Of a stretch of DNA of 64,000 bases, positions 1-9,001 are shown piece by piece. The notes beneath the pieces were generated by a model. It saw only the letters and a program-made list of their open reading frames with translations, ran no database searches and had not been told where the DNA came from. Numbering within the stretch: the first letter of the stretch is position 1; each line of letters starts with the position of its first letter. Origin of the DNA: Sulfurimonas sp. (GTDB lineage: Bacteria; Campylobacterota; Campylobacteria; Campylobacterales; Sulfurimonadaceae); the NCBI GenBank assembly GCA_021732045.1, contig JAKFWK010000007.1, forward strand, positions 1 through 64,000, in the 5' to 3' direction. The position numbers and the translations under genes were made by a program.

Positions 1-13
1 GAATTCAACTATT

Positions 14-577
14 ATGTCAAAACAAACTGATGAAGAATTACGAAACAAAACTCATGAAAATGATGAGCAGAGTGTAGAAGTTAGCAACGAAGAAGCTGAA
101 GCCGATGCAATGGCCGTTGGTAATGAGCTAGATTTACTACAAGAGGAGTTAACAACTCTAAAAGATAAGTATGCGAGAGTTCATGCTGATTTTGATAATA
201 TCAAAAAGAGGCTAGAACGAGAAAAGTATACAGCCGTTGAGTACGCAAATGAGAAATTTGCTAAAGATATGATTCCTGTTATGGATGCACTTCAGATGGC
301 TGTATTATCTACTGCGAATGTAGCAGATGCAAGTGAGCATCTAGAAAAACTAAAAGAGGGGATTGAGCTAACTCTTAAACAGTTGACAACATCTCTGGAG
401 AAACATGGAGTAAAGATGGTTTCGCATGACGAGCCTTTTGATCCAAATATCCACAATGCAATTCAAAGCGTCGATCACGATGAAATTGCAAGTGGACAGA
501 TAATAAAAACTTTTCAAACTGGTTACAAATATAAAGAGCGACCACTAAGAGAAGCAATGGTAGTCGTAGCTAATTAG
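14..577 (+). CDS. grpE: GrpE, nucleotide exchange factor for DnaK
   Basis: 187-residue cytoplasmic co-chaperone that releases ADP from DnaK and so drives its substrate cycle. The first ~35 residues are acidic and probably disordered. A long coiled coil follows (about residues 38-110), then the C-terminal beta-wing with the family signature around residues 137-180 (HGV..., PFDPNIHNA, GYKYKERPLREA). Length is usual. dnaK follows after 52 bp on the same strand. hrcA normally precedes this pair in Campylobacterota; another frame stays open from base 1 to a TGA at 28-30 and could be the last codons of hrcA, but that is too short to prove. No Shine-Dalgarno can be judged because only 13 upstream bases are present. 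Confidence 0.96.
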   Translation: MSKQTDEELRNKTHENDEQSVEVSNEEAEADAMAVGNELDLLQEELTTLKDKYARVHADFDNIKKRLEREKYTAVEYANEKFAKDMIPVMDALQMAVLSTANVADASEHLEKLKEGIELTLKQLTTSLEKHGVKMVSHDEPFDPNIHNAIQSVDHDEIASGQIIKTFQTGYKYKERPLREAMVVVAN

Positions 578-629
578 AGCTATCTACAACAAATAGTATA
601 CAAAATTAAATTAAATTAAGGAAAATAAT

Positions 630-2510
630 ATGTCAAAAGTTATCGGTATAGATTTAGGAACAACAAATTCATGTGTTGCAGTTTATGAAGGCGGTGAGGC
701 AAAAATCATCCCAAATAAAGAGGGTAAAAATACTACTCCTTCGGTAGTTGCGTTTACAGATAAAGGTGATGTTTTAGTAGGAGATCCTGCAAAGCGTCAA
801 GCAATCACAAACCCAAATAAAACAATCTCTTCAATCAAGAGAATTATGGGTCTTATGATGAGCGAAGAGAATGCAAAAGCGGCTCACGACAAAGTAACAT
901 ACAATATCGTAAATAAAGATGGAATGGCGGCGGTTGATGTAGCTGGTAAAATCTACACTCCACAAGAGATTTCAGCAAAAATTCTTTCAAAACTAAAAGA
1001 AGATGCGGAAGCTTATCTTGGCTCAACTGTAACTGATGCAGTTATTACGGTTCCTGCATACTTTAATGATGCACAAAGAAAAGCAACAAAAGATGCCGGA
1101 ACAATTGCTGGATTAAATGTTCTTCGCATAATCAATGAGCCAACAGCTTCAGCTCTTGCATATGGATTAGAGAGCAAGGCAGAAGAGAATGTACTTGTTT
1201 ATGACCTAGGTGGAGGAACATTCGATGTTACTGTATTAGAAATTAGCGACGGAACTTTTGAGGTTCTATCAACTGATGGTAATGCATTTTTAGGCGGTGA
1301 TGACTTTGATAATAAAATTGTTGATTTTTTAAATTCAGAATTTAAATCTACTCATGGAATAGAGCTTAAAAATGACAAAATGGCACTTCAAAGATTAAAA
1401 GATGCTGCTGAAAATGCTAAAAAAGAACTTTCAAGCGCAACTGAAACTGAGATTAACCTACCATTTATCACTATGACAGAAGCTGGACCACAACACTTGG
1501 TTATCAAACTTACTCGCGCTAAATTTGAAGGTATGATTGAATCACTTATTAAAGAGACAATTGATCACATCAAAACTGCCATGAAAGAGTCTGGCTTAGA
1601 GAACAACAGCATCAAAGAGATTATAATGGTTGGTGGTTCTATCCGTGTTCCATTGGCTCAAAAAATGGTTTCCGATTACTTTGGTGGAAAAACTCTAAAC
1701 AAAAGTGTTAACCCAGACGAAGTTGTAGCGGCTGGCGCGGCTATTCAAGGTGGAGTTTTAAGAGGAGATGTTAAAGATGTTCTTCTTTTAGATGTTACTC
1801 CACTTTCACTTGGAATTGAGACTTTAGGCGGTGTTGCTACTAAAATTATTGAAAAAGGGACAACAATACCTGTTAAGAAATCTCAAATCTTCTCAACAGC
1901 AGAAAACAACCAACCTGCAGTTAGCATTTCAGTTGTTCAAGGTGAGAGAGAGTTTGCAAAAGATAATAAATCTTTAGGATTGTTTGAATTAGGAGATATT
2001 CCAGCAGCACCAAGAGGTGTTCCTCAAATCGAAGTTACTTTTGACATCGATGCAAACGGAATACTTACTGTTAGTTCAACAGATAAAGGCACAGGTAAAT
2101 CTCAGTCAATCACAATAAGTGGAAGTTCAGGACTTAGTGAAGATGAGATTAATAGAATGGTTCAAGACGCAGAAGCTCATAAAGCTGAAGATAAAACAAG
2201 AAGAGAGTTAGTGGACCTTAAAAATCAAGCAGATGCACTAATAGCTCAAACTGAAAAATCTCTTTCAGAGAATGGAGACAAAGTTGAAGCAGGCGAAAAA
2301 GCAAAAATTGAAGCTGCAATAGCTGATCTTAAAGATACGCTAAAAGACACAAATGCTACAAAAGAACAAATTGAAGCTAAAGTAAAAACATTAACAGAAG
2401 TAAGTCATAAAATGGCTGAACAGATGTACAAAAATGAAGGTGCTCCAGCTGGTGAAGCTGATACTAAAAAGAAAAAAGATGATGATGTTATTGACGCTGA
2501 AATAGAGTAA
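630..2510 (+). CDS. dnaK: DnaK, Hsp70 chaperone
   Basis: 626-residue Hsp70 ATPase of normal bacterial length. The actin-like ATPase domain opens with [17 protein letters not shown] and carries the phosphate-binding motifs [15 protein letters not shown] and [11 protein letters not shown]. The substrate-binding domain begins near residue 385 ([14 protein letters not shown]), and the helical lid ends in a Lys/Asp-rich tail with the usual [12 protein letters not shown] end. It binds exposed hydrophobic segments in the cytoplasm and works with GrpE, encoded just upstream. AAGGAAAA at 618-625 is the ribosome binding site. In the family this operon is under HrcA/CIRCE control; a CIRCE element would lie upstream of the window. 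Confidence 0.98.
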   Translation: MSKVIGIDLGTTNSCVAVYEGGEAKIIPNKEGKNTTPSVVAFTDKGDVLVGDPAKRQAITNPNKTISSIKRIMGLMMSEENAKAAHDKVTYNIVNKDGMAAVDVAGKIYTPQEISAKILSKLKEDAEAYLGSTVTDAVITVPAYFNDAQRKATKDAGTIAGLNVLRIINEPTASALAYGLESKAEENVLVYDLGGGTFDVTVLEISDGTFEVLSTDGNAFLGGDDFDNKIVDFLNSEFKSTHGIELKNDKMALQRLKDAAENAKKELSSATETEINLPFITMTEAGPQHLVIKLTRAKFEGMIESLIKETIDHIKTAMKESGLENNSIKEIIMVGGSIRVPLAQKMVSDYFGGKTLNKSVNPDEVVAAGAAIQGGVLRGDVKDVLLLDVTPLSLGIETLGGVATKIIEKGTTIPVKKSQIFSTAENNQPAVSISVVQGEREFAKDNKSLGLFELGDIPAAPRGVPQIEVTFDIDANGILTVSSTDKGTGKSQSITISGSSGLSEDEINRMVQDAEAHKAEDKTRRELVDLKNQADALIAQTEKSLSENGDKVEAGEKAKIEAAIADLKDTLKDTNATKEQIEAKVKTLTEVSHKMAEQMYKNEGAPAGEADTKKKKDDDVIDAEIE

Positions 2511-2516
2511 GCTTTG

Positions 2517-2546
2517 GAGTGGTTCTGTGATTGCATAGAGCCACTC
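2517..2546 (+). terminator. Probable terminator after dnaK
   Basis: A ten-pair stem (2517-2526 with 2537-2546, one G-U pair) around a 10-base loop starts seven bases after the dnaK stop codon. No strong T run follows, so termination could be weak or the hairpin could act as a 3' stabiliser. Confidence 0.5.
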
Positions 2547-2743
2547 TACAAGTGGTTTACTCTTAGCTAAATATACTGAAAATAAAAAATATACCTTAAA
2601 TGGTTGGAATCGAGCCTCTATTTTCTTCAAAAAATATATTTTTTTTCAGATAATAATTTCTTATTTTTTTAATAGTTTTTTTCTTGCGTATTTTTATTTT
2701 TTTGTGATATACTTCTTCTGATTTAAAACAAAAAGGAGTCTAA

Positions 2744-2983
2744 ATGACAAAAATTACATCAATTATATTAGGTGCTGCACTGTTTGTAGCTACATCAACT
2801 ACGCTATCTGCTGAAGATGCTGCTGCACCTGCTGTTGCTACTGAAAAAGCCGAAGCTGCTAAAGCTCCAGAAGCTGCTAAGCCGGTTAAAGCTAAAAAAG
2901 CTAAAAAAGCAAAGAAGGCTAAAAAAGCTGAGATTGCTGCTGACGCTGCCGCTCCTGCAGCTGAAACTCCTCCTGCTAAATAA
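2744..2983 (+). CDS. Small exported Ala/Lys/Pro-rich protein
   Basis: 79 residues. An N-terminal signal peptide (hydrophobic IILGAALFVATSTTLSA) has a likely signal peptidase I site after LSA. The mature part is low complexity: Ala/Glu/Pro-rich flanks surround a basic core made of KAK/KKA repeats. I do not recognise a family; the core resembles histone-H1-like tails, but the signal peptide puts the protein in the periplasm. AAAAAGGAG at 2730-2738 is a strong ribosome binding site, and a strong terminator follows, so it is a stand-alone and probably well expressed gene. A second small exported Ala/Pro-rich protein lies at 33400-33630. Confidence 0.75.
   Translation: MTKITSIILGAALFVATSTTLSAEDAAAPAVATEKAEAAKAPEAAKPVKAKKAKKAKKAKKAEIAADAAAPAAETPPAK
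2891..2926 (+). repeat. Four 9-bp coding repeats (Ala-Lys-Lys)
   Basis: Four head-to-tail 9-bp units encode Ala-Lys-Lys: three are GCTAAAAAA and the third is GCAAAGAAG. They form the basic core of the small exported protein. Such a tract may change copy number by slippage. Confidence 0.8.
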
Positions 2984-2998
2984 TTTTACTTTTAACTC

Positions 2999-3030
2999 AA
3001 GTAGAGACTCTCTGTCTCTACTTATTTTTT
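2999..3030 (+). terminator. Rho-independent terminator
   Basis: Perfect ten-pair stem (2999-3008 with 3014-3023), five-base loop and a T run (3025-3030), 16 bp after the stop codon of the small exported protein. Confidence 0.9.
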
Positions 3031-3102
3031 AACTCCAATTCTCTACTTTCTCATAAAAAAAAATTTTCAAAAAAGTCAACTCTAAAGCTATTTATATCAA
3101 TA

Positions 3103-4443
3103 CTAATCAACAACCTCATTTTGAGTTCTTACACAATTTCTTCCAGACTCTTTTGCTAGATACAGCGCCTTATCTGCTCTACCTACTGTGCTTTTTAGAT
3201 CATCACCTTCTATAAGCTCGGCAATACCAAAACTCGCAGTTATTTTACCAACAGTATCAATCTCTAATTTCTCAATATTTTCTCTTAACTTTTCTGCCAA
3301 TAAAACTGAACTTTTTAAGTTTGTCGCCAAAAGCAGAAGCACAAATTCTTCACCTCCCCACCTACAAACAATATCCATATCTCTTAAACTACCCTGTAGT
3401 AAATTCGCCAATTTCACAAGAACAGTATCCCCTGTATTGTGCCCATGCGTATCATTAATCTTCTTGAAATTATCTATATCTAAAATCAACAGTGACACAG
3501 CACTGCTTCGTTCCATCATAGTGCTATATGATAACTCATAAAGTTTAGAGAATTTGTAACGATTATAGAGCCCAGTTAAAGGATCAGTTGAGGCTATTAT
3601 TTCATATTTTTTACTTCTACTTAAGAGTTTAGAGTTTATTTTATCAAGTTCCTCGTGGTGCTCTTTCATTAAACTAGCCCACTTCGAGTATGCCAGTGAA
3701 ATAAGCTCTTTTTGCGAGACCACTCCATGCATATTACCATCTTTATCAACTACAACAGCTCTTTTATAATGTTTGTTCTTTAAAAATGCTACCGCTTCTT
3801 TAATTGAACTACCTCTAAAAATTGTATCAACTGGAGATGACATATAGCTACTAACGGGAAGCTCTAAATCACTACTGTTTTTTATTACTCTTATTACATC
3901 TTTTGTGGTAAAAATACCAAGTGGCTTAAAATCTTCTATAATTATTACACTATCAAGAGAATTTTGAGCCATTTCGTTAAGAATATGAGATGTTTTCATC
4001 TCTTTTTTTATCCACTTATCTCTTTTGCTGAGCTTTAAAAAATCATGTAAACAGAAGCTCTCCATCAGCGTCTCTGGATCAATATTGCTTATAATATCAG
4101 TATGTGTAACAAGCCCATAAAGAGAACCATCATCATCTACAACACAGATATACTCTATATTACAACTTAAGTGCTCTAGCGTCTGCAAAACATTATTCCC
4201 TTTAGTCATTGTTGGTATAATTTCTAAATTTAAAATATTTAATTGGTCGCTTAAGTTTATATTTTGAGATCTAGCTTTTAAAATATCAGACGCTATTAAT
4301 ATGCGAAAAGAGCTACCGTCAACTACCACTACATTTCTATGGTCGTTTTCAAACATTAGCCTTACTGCCTCTGCAATTGATTTTCTTATATTAATTGAGA
4401 CGACATTTTTTGTAGCAATTTCACCAACTGTTGGAAATTTCAT
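3103..4443 (-). CDS. CBS-domain diguanylate cyclase
   Basis: 446-residue soluble protein. Residues ~1-255 hold four CBS motifs in tandem (two Bateman modules), which in other proteins bind adenine nucleotides. A short linker leads to a GGDEF domain (~285-440) with DPLTGLYNRYKF at its start, GGEEF near residue 363 and an RxxD inhibitory site (RDMD) five residues before it, so it should make cyclic-di-GMP and show product inhibition. There is no membrane segment; the input is probably cytoplasmic energy or nucleotide state, which is inference. AAAGG lies nine bases before the ATG. It is the last gene of the folP-side minus cluster, four bases after folP. Confidence 0.92.
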   Translation of the reverse strand: MKFPTVGEIATKNVVSINIRKSIAEAVRLMFENDHRNVVVVDGSSFRILIASDILKARSQNINLSDQLNILNLEIIPTMTKGNNVLQTLEHLSCNIEYICVVDDDGSLYGLVTHTDIISNIDPETLMESFCLHDFLKLSKRDKWIKKEMKTSHILNEMAQNSLDSVIIIEDFKPLGIFTTKDVIRVIKNSSDLELPVSSYMSSPVDTIFRGSSIKEAVAFLKNKHYKRAVVVDKDGNMHGVVSQKELISLAYSKWASLMKEHHEELDKINSKLLSRSKKYEIIASTDPLTGLYNRYKFSKLYELSYSTMMERSSAVSLLILDIDNFKKINDTHGHNTGDTVLVKLANLLQGSLRDMDIVCRWGGEEFVLLLLATNLKSSVLLAEKLRENIEKLEIDTVGKITASFGIAELIEGDDLKSTVGRADKALYLAKESGRNCVRTQNEVVD

Positions 4444-4447
4444 ATTA

Positions 4448-5602
4448 TTAACCTTTTATACTTATGTTGTCTAGAGCTTTTTGAACAGAGAGAGCCTGCA
4501 TATGCTCTTTTACATCATGCACACGAAGAATAGAAGCTCCATTTTTCATGGCTTCTAAATGTAGAGCAAGGGTTCCCCCTAGTCTATCTTGAGGCAAAGA
4601 TGATGAAATCTTATCTATCATAGATTTTCTTGAAGCACCAACAAGTAACGGTTTTTGAAGTGTTAAATAGTGTTCAAGATGTTTTACTAAAACAAGATTA
4701 TGCTCTAGTGTTTTACCAAATCCAATGCCCACATCCAAAAGTGTATCTTTAATCCCAAACGCATCAGCTTTTTCTAGTTTACTTTGAAAAAATGAGTATA
4801 TTTCACTTATAATATCCTCATATTTTGGATTTTCCTGCATATTTTGTGGACTATTTTGCATATGCATAATTACAGCGGTTGCGTCATAAGATGCACAAAG
4901 TTTGCAGATCTCATCATTTGCTAAACCTGTGATATCGTTAACAATTTTAAACCCGCTCTCAAGAGCATAAGAAACCACAAGCGGTTCATAGCTGTCAATA
5001 CTAAATTTAACTTTCTCATAAAGTCCGTTTTGTTTTATGGCATCAAGTATCGGTTTAACTCGTCTTAGCTCTTCATCTTTATCAACAAGCGGCGAGTTTG
5101 GCGCAGATGAGACTCCGCCGATGTCGATAATATCTGCTCCATCTTCTATCATTTTCTCTATCGTATCAACAGCTCTATTTCCCATAAATCTTGAGTCGCT
5201 AAAAAAGCTATTACTGTTTGCATTTATAACGCCCATTATTTGAACATTTGATGGTTTTTTTGCCATTAAAATATCTTTGAGTTTTTTTGCAACATCTTTT
5301 AGTCCAAAGGGTTGCGCCAACTCTTTTCTACTAAGTGTTTGCAACTGTTTTGTGGTCACAATCAACATACAATCCACAAATGGAGTTTTTGCAACCACAG
5401 TTCCGCGAGGCACAGCCAAATCTGCTCCAATGCTAAGCGCATCTTGCTTTAGTATATTTGCACCACCGACATGTAAATCTTTTATATAGATGATATGAGT
5501 TTTTGCCTTTGATGATAGTATCTGGATGCCACCACTATCTACACTCAAATCTATTAAATATTTTTTTATATCAATTGAGTTTGAGAGTTTAAGAAGCTGC
5601 AT
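4448..5602 (-). CDS. folP: Dihydropteroate synthase
   Basis: Joins p-aminobenzoate to the pterin diphosphate to make dihydropteroate in folate synthesis. The pterin-binding TIM barrel covers about residues 110-384 and shows QIMGVINANSNSFFSDSRF, GADIIDIGGVSSAP, FSIDSY, IVNDITG, LLDVGIGFGKT and LLVGASRKSMI. The ~110-residue N-terminal extension and the altered first motif (usually NVTPDSFSDGG) are known in Campylobacterota FolP. The ATG at 5602 is chosen because GGAG stands seven bases before it; a TTG 15 bases upstream lacks a better site. It overlaps holB by 14 bp, which points to translational coupling. Confidence 0.93.
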   Translation of the reverse strand: MQLLKLSNSIDIKKYLIDLSVDSGGIQILSSKAKTHIIYIKDLHVGGANILKQDALSIGADLAVPRGTVVAKTPFVDCMLIVTTKQLQTLSRKELAQPFGLKDVAKKLKDILMAKKPSNVQIMGVINANSNSFFSDSRFMGNRAVDTIEKMIEDGADIIDIGGVSSAPNSPLVDKDEELRRVKPILDAIKQNGLYEKVKFSIDSYEPLVVSYALESGFKIVNDITGLANDEICKLCASYDATAVIMHMQNSPQNMQENPKYEDIISEIYSFFQSKLEKADAFGIKDTLLDVGIGFGKTLEHNLVLVKHLEHYLTLQKPLLVGASRKSMIDKISSSLPQDRLGGTLALHLEAMKNGASILRVHDVKEHMQALSVQKALDNISIKG

Positions 5603-6218
5603 TTTTATCTCCTGCAAATCCCATAATAAGTTCTGCGAATACGCTCTGGGCTCTTGAGTTTAACTCTAAAAGTCTGTACGCTCTATCAAAACTATCTAAC
5701 TGTTTGGTTGAGAGCATAAGCATATCAACAACTGTAGCTCTATAATAAAGCCCTTCAATCAACTCTTTGGCTTCGGTTTTTGTTACTCTTGCGTTGGCTT
5801 TTAAAAATTTAAAAACTTGTGCATAGTCAATCTTAGCAAGATTTAACTCAACCTCTTTTATGGTGTGTAATTTTTCGCCATTGACTATCGGTAAACGAGA
5901 GCGAACGGTTGGAAGAAGGTTTGATTTTGTGGGAGAGATGATTATGAATTCTATGTTTCTGGGTGGTTCTTCCAGAATTTTTAGAAGTGAATTTTGAGCC
6001 TCTCTTCCAAAAGTTGAGGCGGCGATTATGATATATTTTGTCTCTGATTCACTTATGTAAGACTCAGCAACAACTGCTTTTGCGTGCTCTAGTTTAAAAT
6101 CCTCTTCGATGAAACTAACTACTCTGCTTGGTTTTAACTCCGCTACTAGCTTGTTAACCTCTTTTTCTATCTCTGTTGAAACTAAGATATAACCTCTTTT
6201 TGCCTCAGATACTAACAT
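5589..6218 (-). CDS. holB: DNA polymerase III delta-prime subunit (short form)
   Basis: Clamp-loader subunit of 209 residues, far shorter than the ~330 of E. coli but usual for Campylobacterota. The recognisable core is GREAQNSLLKILEEPP followed by a Thr-rich strand and TVRSRLPIV. No P-loop is present, as expected for delta-prime. The ATG at 6218 has GGAG seven bases upstream; the TTG at 6230 is less likely. Its 5' end overlaps hobA by 14 bp and its 3' end overlaps folP, so replication and folate genes share one transcript. Confidence 0.88.
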   Translation of the reverse strand: MLVSEAKRGYILVSTEIEKEVNKLVAELKPSRVVSFIEEDFKLEHAKAVVAESYISESETKYIIIAASTFGREAQNSLLKILEEPPRNIEFIIISPTKSNLLPTVRSRLPIVNGEKLHTIKEVELNLAKIDYAQVFKFLKANARVTKTEAKELIEGLYYRATVVDMLMLSTKQLDSFDRAYRLLELNSRAQSVFAELIMGFAGDKNAAS

Positions 6219-6753
6219 CAACTTCTCCAAACATCGCAGCGTTTAGCGATAGATTTAGAAGCCCAAATAGTTGTAAAAGTTTTATGTCTAGTAGTTTATC
6301 ATACGACCTTAGGTTAAACGCATTGAGATAAGTTTCATCAAAAATCCAAAAATAGCTACTATCTTTCCTTTTGGCAATATCTGCTCTTTTATCATCACCC
6401 TTGCCAATATACCAGAAAAAATACTCATCTTTGTGAGAAAGAGAAATCATATCCTCAACAACATCGAGCATCTCGGAGTTACTAACGCTATTAAAGTGTG
6501 AGTAGATACTATCAATACTAACTATCGGAAGAAGCGGTCTATCTTGCCTTGCGCCATTTATAGAACTAAGGATGTAGCTCTCTAACCATTTTCTTTTCTC
6601 ATCTGTTACAAGAATAATTGTTTTGCCATTTATAATCTGCTCAAGTGCTTGAGAAGTTGTTGTTGTCCAGTCAAATCTTTGCTCTTCTAGCCAACTCAGA
6701 CAACCGCCCTCTTCTCTTATTGCGTCAAGGCTCCACTGGGCAAAATTCTGCAT
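6205..6753 (-). CDS. hobA: HobA, DnaA-binding initiation regulator
   Basis: 182 residues, the family's length. HobA is a Campylobacterota-specific functional analogue of DiaA that binds DnaA domains I-II as a tetramer and promotes orisome assembly. The N-terminus (QNFAQWSLDAIREEG, then a conserved WLEEQRF) and the position between holB and lysC match the H. pylori locus HP1229-HP1232, as I recall it. The assignment rests on this synteny as well as on sequence. The ribosome binding site is poor and the gene starts six bases after lysC ends. Confidence 0.88.
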   Translation of the reverse strand: MQNFAQWSLDAIREEGGCLSWLEEQRFDWTTTTSQALEQIINGKTIILVTDEKRKWLESYILSSINGARQDRPLLPIVSIDSIYSHFNSVSNSEMLDVVEDMISLSHKDEYFFWYIGKGDDKRADIAKRKDSSYFWIFDETYLNAFNLRSYDKLLDIKLLQLFGLLNLSLNAAMFGEVDVSI

Positions 6754-6758
6754 AAAGA

Positions 6759-7970
6759 TTATTTATCTAGTTCGTAAGTACTGTGAAGTGACCTCACTGC
6801 TAATTCTGCATACTTCTCAGCAATTATCATAGAGATTTTTATCTCTGAAGTTGATATCATATTTATATTTATATTTTCAGCTGCCATTGTTGCAAAAGCT
6901 TTAGCAGCGACACCTGTGTGCGACTTCATGCCAACGCCGACAATTGAGACTTTACAAATATTTTCATCATAAGAGACACCATCAACTTCTGCATCTTCTA
7001 CAAATTTGCTAACCACCATTTTTGCATCGTTGAGATCACTAACTGGAACCGTAAAGTCTATGTTTGCTTTGCCGTCATGCCCAACATTTTGAATAATCAT
7101 ATCTATATTTACATTACTATTTGATAGTTTTGTAAAGATGTCAGACGCGATTCCTGGTCTATCTTTTACCCCAATTAATGATACACGAGCCTGATTTTTA
7201 TCCAACGCTATTCCACTTACTAATGGTTTTTCCATGATATTTTCCTCTTTAGTTATTAATGTTCCCTCTTCATCTGAAAAGCTTGTTCTTGTTACTAGAT
7301 TTACATTTAGTTTTTTAGCCAACTCTACCGAGCGGTTTTGAAGCACTTTTGCACCCAAAGAAGCAAGTTCCAGCATCTCATCGTAAGAGATTTTATCAAG
7401 CTTTTTAGCCTTTGACTCAATGCGAGGATCTGTTGTAAAAATTCCGCTAACATCGGTATATATCTCACACAAATCAGCATTTATTGCTCCAGCGATAGCA
7501 ACAGCAGAGAGATCGCTTCCACCACGACCCAAAGTAGTTACATCACCGTTTTCATTTACACCTTGAAAACCTGCAACAACTATAATTTTGCCCTCTTTTA
7601 TGGCGCTATTCATTAGTTCTGGATTTATTTTCTCAATTCTTGCTTTTGTGTGGTGCGAGTCTGTTATGATTCCAGCTTTTCTTCCGCTCATAGCAACTGT
7701 CTCAAGACCCATCGCATTTAGAGCGATTGAGAGCAGAGATGCAGTTACTCTCTCGCCTGAGCTAAGCAGCATATCCATATCAGAGCGAGATGCATTTGGC
7801 GAGAAATGCTCAGCATACGCAACCAGCTTATTTGTCTCCCCACTCATAGCAGAGACAACAACTACAACATCATTTCCAGCTTTTTTTGTAGCTGCAACAC
7901 GATTTGCTACATTTTGAATACGCTCTAAATCACCAACACTTGTTCCGCCAAATTTTTGCACTATCAACAT
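6759..7970 (-). CDS. lysC: Aspartate kinase
   Basis: 403-residue aspartokinase, first step of the Lys/Thr/Met/diaminopimelate pathway. The kinase domain begins with IVQKFGGTSVG and includes VVVVSAMSGETNKL and LGRGGSDLSAVAIA. Two C-terminal ACT domains (from ~265) suggest allosteric feedback by lysine or threonine, as in the family. The ATG follows the rppH stop codon without a gap, with AAGGA eleven bases upstream, so translation is probably coupled to rppH. Confidence 0.96.
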   Translation of the reverse strand: MLIVQKFGGTSVGDLERIQNVANRVAATKKAGNDVVVVVSAMSGETNKLVAYAEHFSPNASRSDMDMLLSSGERVTASLLSIALNAMGLETVAMSGRKAGIITDSHHTKARIEKINPELMNSAIKEGKIIVVAGFQGVNENGDVTTLGRGGSDLSAVAIAGAINADLCEIYTDVSGIFTTDPRIESKAKKLDKISYDEMLELASLGAKVLQNRSVELAKKLNVNLVTRTSFSDEEGTLITKEENIMEKPLVSGIALDKNQARVSLIGVKDRPGIASDIFTKLSNSNVNIDMIIQNVGHDGKANIDFTVPVSDLNDAKMVVSKFVEDAEVDGVSYDENICKVSIVGVGMKSHTGVAAKAFATMAAENININMISTSEIKISMIIAEKYAELAVRSLHSTYELDK

Positions 7971-8441
7971 CTAAAGTAGTCCTTCATTTTTGAAATAACC
8001 TATCACGCTCTCATAAACATCTTTTTTAAAACTTGCACTAAGGGTTAAAACATCCTCAACTTCAACAAACTTGTAATCTATAAATTCTGGGTGCTTTGTC
8101 TCTATATTTATCACAGCACCATCTTGAAGTTTTACTAAAAAATATCTCTGTGTTTGCCCAACAAAAGGTTTCATACTCTGTGCGATTCGAGGTGGAAAAT
8201 CATAAGATATCCACTGGGGAAATTCAGCAATAATATCTACCATATTTGTTCCTATCTCCTCTTCTAGCTCACGAAAAAGAGCATCAATTACCTCTTCTCC
8301 CTCATCAATTCCACCTTGAGGAAACTGCCAAATATCAACCAAATCATTTCTTTGCGCTAAAAATATTTTCTTCTCTTTAGGATACTCTTTTGACACAATA
8401 ATCATCGCCACATTAGGGCGGTACAAATCTTGTTTGTTCAT
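7971..8441 (-). CDS. rppH: RNA pyrophosphohydrolase (Nudix)
   Basis: 156-residue Nudix hydrolase that removes pyrophosphate from 5'-triphosphorylated RNA and so starts mRNA decay. The Nudix box is visible around residues 43-65: GGIDEGEEVIDALFRELEEEIG, with REL and EEIG in their expected places. WQFPQGG precedes it. The start MNKQDLYRPNVAM is chosen because AAGAGA lies just upstream and the product matches family length; an in-frame start 51 bp upstream would add a non-conserved hydrophobic stretch. First gene of the minus cluster rppH-lysC-hobA-holB-folP-CBS/GGDEF. Confidence 0.9.
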   Translation of the reverse strand: MNKQDLYRPNVAMIIVSKEYPKEKKIFLAQRNDLVDIWQFPQGGIDEGEEVIDALFRELEEEIGTNMVDIIAEFPQWISYDFPPRIAQSMKPFVGQTQRYFLVKLQDGAVINIETKHPEFIDYKFVEVEDVLTLSASFKKDVYESVIGYFKNEGLL

Positions 8442-8606
8442 ATTTTCTCTTAGAATTATTTTCGCGATTATATAGAAAAAGCAATTAAACAAACATAAGA
8501 GCCTAAACTATAATATTTAAATAAAACTAGTTTATTTGAGTATATTTTAATTAAGTATATTTCAAGTACTATTCTCTAAAAATTCCGAGAATGCAAGAGA
8601 GAGAAA

Positions 8607-8990
8607 ATGCAAGAGTATATTTTAAAAAATAATGATTTTTTAGTATCACAAACCGATGCTAAAGGAACAATTTTGTTTGCGAATGATGATTTTTGCGAAG
8701 TTGCTGGATATAGCATCGAAGAGTTGGTTGGTAAACCACACAACATAGTTCGTCATCCAGATATGCCAAAAGCAGCATTTAAGAACCTATGGGAAACTGT
8801 AAAAAATGATAAAATATGGAGCGGGTATGTTAAAAATAGAACAAAAAATGGTGGATACTACTGGGTTTTTGCTACCGTATATCCAATATATGATGAAGTA
8901 AGAAAAGAAAAAACCTACCTCTCATGTAGAAGAAAACCCTCTCAAAAAGAGATCCAAGAAGCAATAGAATTATATAAAACATTAAGATAA
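8607..8990 (+). CDS. PAS-domain redox/energy sensor (CetB/Aer-like)
   Basis: 127-residue single PAS domain with no membrane segment. The Aer-type signature [15 protein letters not shown] is present, followed by [19 protein letters not shown]. In Aer and CetB this fold holds FAD and reports redox state to a chemoreceptor. The next gene, 11 bp downstream, is a short membrane-anchored MCP that lacks a PAS, which is the CetB-CetA arrangement of C. jejuni energy taxis. FAD binding is inferred from the family. The 114-bp upstream gap carries two copies of AGTATATTT fifteen bases apart and a small hairpin, possibly a control region. Confidence 0.85.
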   Translation: MQEYILKNNDFLVSQTDAKGTILFANDDFCEVAGYSIEELVGKPHNIVRHPDMPKAAFKNLWETVKNDKIWSGYVKNRTKNGGYYWVFATVYPIYDEVRKEKTYLSCRRKPSQKEIQEAIELYKTLR

Positions 8991-9001
8991 AGAAGATAAA
9001 T

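Noticed and set aside
1..30. 3' end of hrcA
   Set aside because: The open codons before TGA at 28-30 fit the usual gene order but ten codons cannot be identified as HrcA.
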